In this document: positions 62,964 to 64,000 of the stretch, in pieces
Numbering within the stretch: position 1 is the stretch's first letter
Layout: each line of letters opens with the position of its first letter
Source of the DNA: Reyranella sp. CPCC 100927
Lineage (GTDB): Bacteria > Pseudomonadota > Alphaproteobacteria > Reyranellales > Reyranellaceae
Assembly: GCF_007859315.1 (NCBI RefSeq)
Contig: NZ_VOHA01000011.1
Coordinates: 164,940-228,939 of the forward strand
Length of the DNA stretch: 64,000 bases
Direction: 5' to 3'
Notes under the pieces: model-generated
Seen by the model: the letters and a program-made list of their open reading frames with translations, nothing else
Told to the model about the DNA's origin: nothing
The model's database searches: none
Position numbers and translations under genes: made by a program

Positions 62964-63713
62964 TCAGGATGCGATGGCTTTGGCGGTGACGTCGGGCGCA
63001 TCCGTGATGATGCAGTCGACACCCAAGGCCAGCAATGCGACGGCAACCGCCGGATCGTTGATCGTGTAGACGCTCAGCAGATAACCGGCGGCCTTGATTT
63101 CCGCCGCTCGCGCCGCCGTCAGCTTGCCGCCGTTGGTGTTGACACCAACGGCATCGACTGCCTCGGCGCGCTGGCGCCAATCATCGGCCAGTTCATCGAT
63201 CAAAATGGCGCGCGGAAACGACGGCGCTGCGGCGCGGGCCGCCGCCAGCGCCTCGTCCTTGAAGCTCGACAGCAATGGCGTCGGCAACGAGGCGGGCCAC
63301 CGATGTTGCAGCATCTCGACTACGGCTAAGGCCGTCTGCGCCTCGCGACCCGGACACGGCTTGATCTCGACATTGGCGCCCAGGCCAAGACCGCCCAGGC
63401 AATCGATGGCCGCCGCGAACGACGGCACCGCCTCACCGACGAAAGCCGCCCCTTTCCAGGAGCCGGCGTCAAGCACCTGGATATCAGCCCATGATGTTTC
63501 GGCGACGAGCCGGTCACTGCCAGTCGTGCGCTTCAGCGACGCGTCATGCATCAGGATCGGCACATCATCGCGCGACAGCTTGACGTCGAATTCGACCCAC
63601 GGCGCACCGCGCCGCCTGGCCTCGTGCAGGGAGGCCAGCGTATTTTCCGGGGCATAGGCGGCAGCACCGCGGTGACCAATGAGTCGCGGCAGATTGAGAG
63701 ACAGCGTCATCAT
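62964..63713 (-). CDS. ugpQ: Glycerophosphodiester phosphodiesterase UgpQ
   Basis: A 249-residue GDPD-family enzyme hydrolysing glycerophosphodiesters to G3P and an alcohol, in the cytosol (no signal). The catalytic pair is in IGHRGAAAYAPENT (His and Glu, about residue 13-25), followed by FDVKLSRDDVPILMHDASLKRTT with the second His. ATG 63713 (or 63710) gives the usual 240-250 length; a longer frame to 63794 adds unmatched residues. Upstream of ugpB on the same strand (254-bp gap), it feeds the pathway. Confidence 0.93.
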   Translation of the reverse strand: MMTLSLNLPRLIGHRGAAAYAPENTLASLHEARRRGAPWVEFDVKLSRDDVPILMHDASLKRTTGSDRLVAETSWADIQVLDAGSWKGAAFVGEAVPSFAAAIDCLGGLGLGANVEIKPCPGREAQTALAVVEMLQHRWPASLPTPLLSSFKDEALAAARAAAPSFPRAILIDELADDWRQRAEAVDAVGVNTNGGKLTAARAAEIKAAGYLLSVYTINDPAVAVALLALGVDCIITDAPDVTAKAIAS

Positions 63714-63811
63714 CGCACGATAGGACGGGTGCTGCGGCTCTTTCAACAAGCCTGGAAGCGTGATCCAGGGCCATTGCATATGGAAGTTGGGCACACTTCG
63801 TGTCGTCCTCT

Positions 63812-63984
63812 ACCTTCCCCTGCTTGCGGGGGAAGGTGGCGCGGAGCGCCGGATGGGGGGTGCTTCAACGGAAATGGTGCTTGCCATCGAGCGTCGGCGT
63901 CGTCGCACCATCCCCCATCCCCCATCCCCCCTCCCCCCTCCCCCCTCCGCCCCCCGCGCACCCTCCCCCCCAAACGGGGGGAGG
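63812..63984. repeat. Hairpin and C-tract repeat upstream of ugpQ
   Basis: ACCTTCCCC at 63812-63820 pairs with 63829-63837 (9-bp stem), and CCTCCCCCC at 63962-63970 pairs with 63976-63984 (9-bp stem). They bound a C-rich low-complexity tract (about 63908-63970) made of CCATCCCC-, CCTCCCC- and similar short units. It is another copy of the C-rich/G-rich hairpin family, here degenerate and expanded. No gene is seen in this last 287-bp stretch to the window edge. Confidence 0.65.
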
Positions 63985-64000
63985 TACAAACACAGACTCC

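Noticed and set aside
63908..63970. C-rich tract as a possible G-quadruplex or CRISPR-like array
   Set aside because: Units are short and irregular with no spacers, so no CRISPR; quadruplex potential on the opposite strand is possible but it is better explained as a degenerate copy of the hairpin repeat family.

Overview
The window is high-GC DNA packed with genes on both strands, typical of a free-living alphaproteobacterium. The best taxonomic hints are the ileS - lspA - DUF3035 (BamF-like lipoprotein) - M16 - M16 run with ribF nearby, and the tripartite tricarboxylate transporter. A Rhodospirillales/Reyranella-like soil or freshwater organism would fit, but that is a guess from gene content. 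I see no integrase, transposase, phage gene, rRNA or CRISPR array. One tRNA (Gln, TTG) is present.

Left part (1-21 kb): a partial acetoacetate-decarboxylase-family gene coupled to a frame-shifted DUF4865 gene, with a divergent LysR regulator; an SDR, an EamA transporter, a ChaA-type Ca2+/H+ antiporter and a class-I-amidotransferase-like hydrolase; an AT-richer aspzincin metallopeptidase gene behind a tandem 22-bp repeat; queG; then a minus-strand block with two M16 peptidases, DUF3035 lipoprotein, lspA, ileS, an Ivy-like lysozyme inhibitor, two tandem membrane-anchored endonuclease/exonuclease/phosphatase paralogues, ribF, a MaoC dehydratase and an amidase.

Middle (21-46 kb): aminoglycoside-phosphotransferase-like kinase plus DUF6285; a MerR-type HTH fused to a P-loop ATPase, divergent from an ArsR-type regulator; RidA, two hotdog thioesterases, DUF488, AraC and winged-helix regulators; a TctCBA solute uptake system; an MFS carrier; a molybdopterin oxidoreductase; a methyltransferase; tRNA-Gln; a membrane fatty-acid desaturase directly behind a cobalamin riboswitch; a luciferase-like monooxygenase with a flavin reductase; MarR; a CHAD protein translationally coupled to a His-rich COG0523 GTPase; and a group of secreted proteins (Hint, FG-GAP, DUF5666-like).

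Right part (46-64 kb): mostly glycerol-3-phosphate metabolism. UgpQ releases G3P from glycerophosphodiesters, UgpBAEC imports it, GlpD oxidises it to DHAP, and GlpK makes it from glycerol. A candidate Pho box lies before ugpB. Inserted in this block is an operon of an orphan xanthine-dehydrogenase-family large subunit with hydantoinase A and B and a cupin gene, divergent from an IclR regulator. The large subunit has Gln where the catalytic Glu is expected.

Three families of palindromic repeats are scattered between genes: GAGCGCAGCGAG-core hairpins, purine/pyrimidine CTCTCCC...GGGAGAG hairpins, and a GGACCGCG...CGCGGTCC element that appears to lie inside the signal-region codons of an M16 peptidase gene. 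The most interesting signals are the cobalamin riboswitch-desaturase pair, the in-frame palindromic element, the E-to-Q xanthine-dehydrogenase/hydantoinase operon and the MerR-ATPase fusion.
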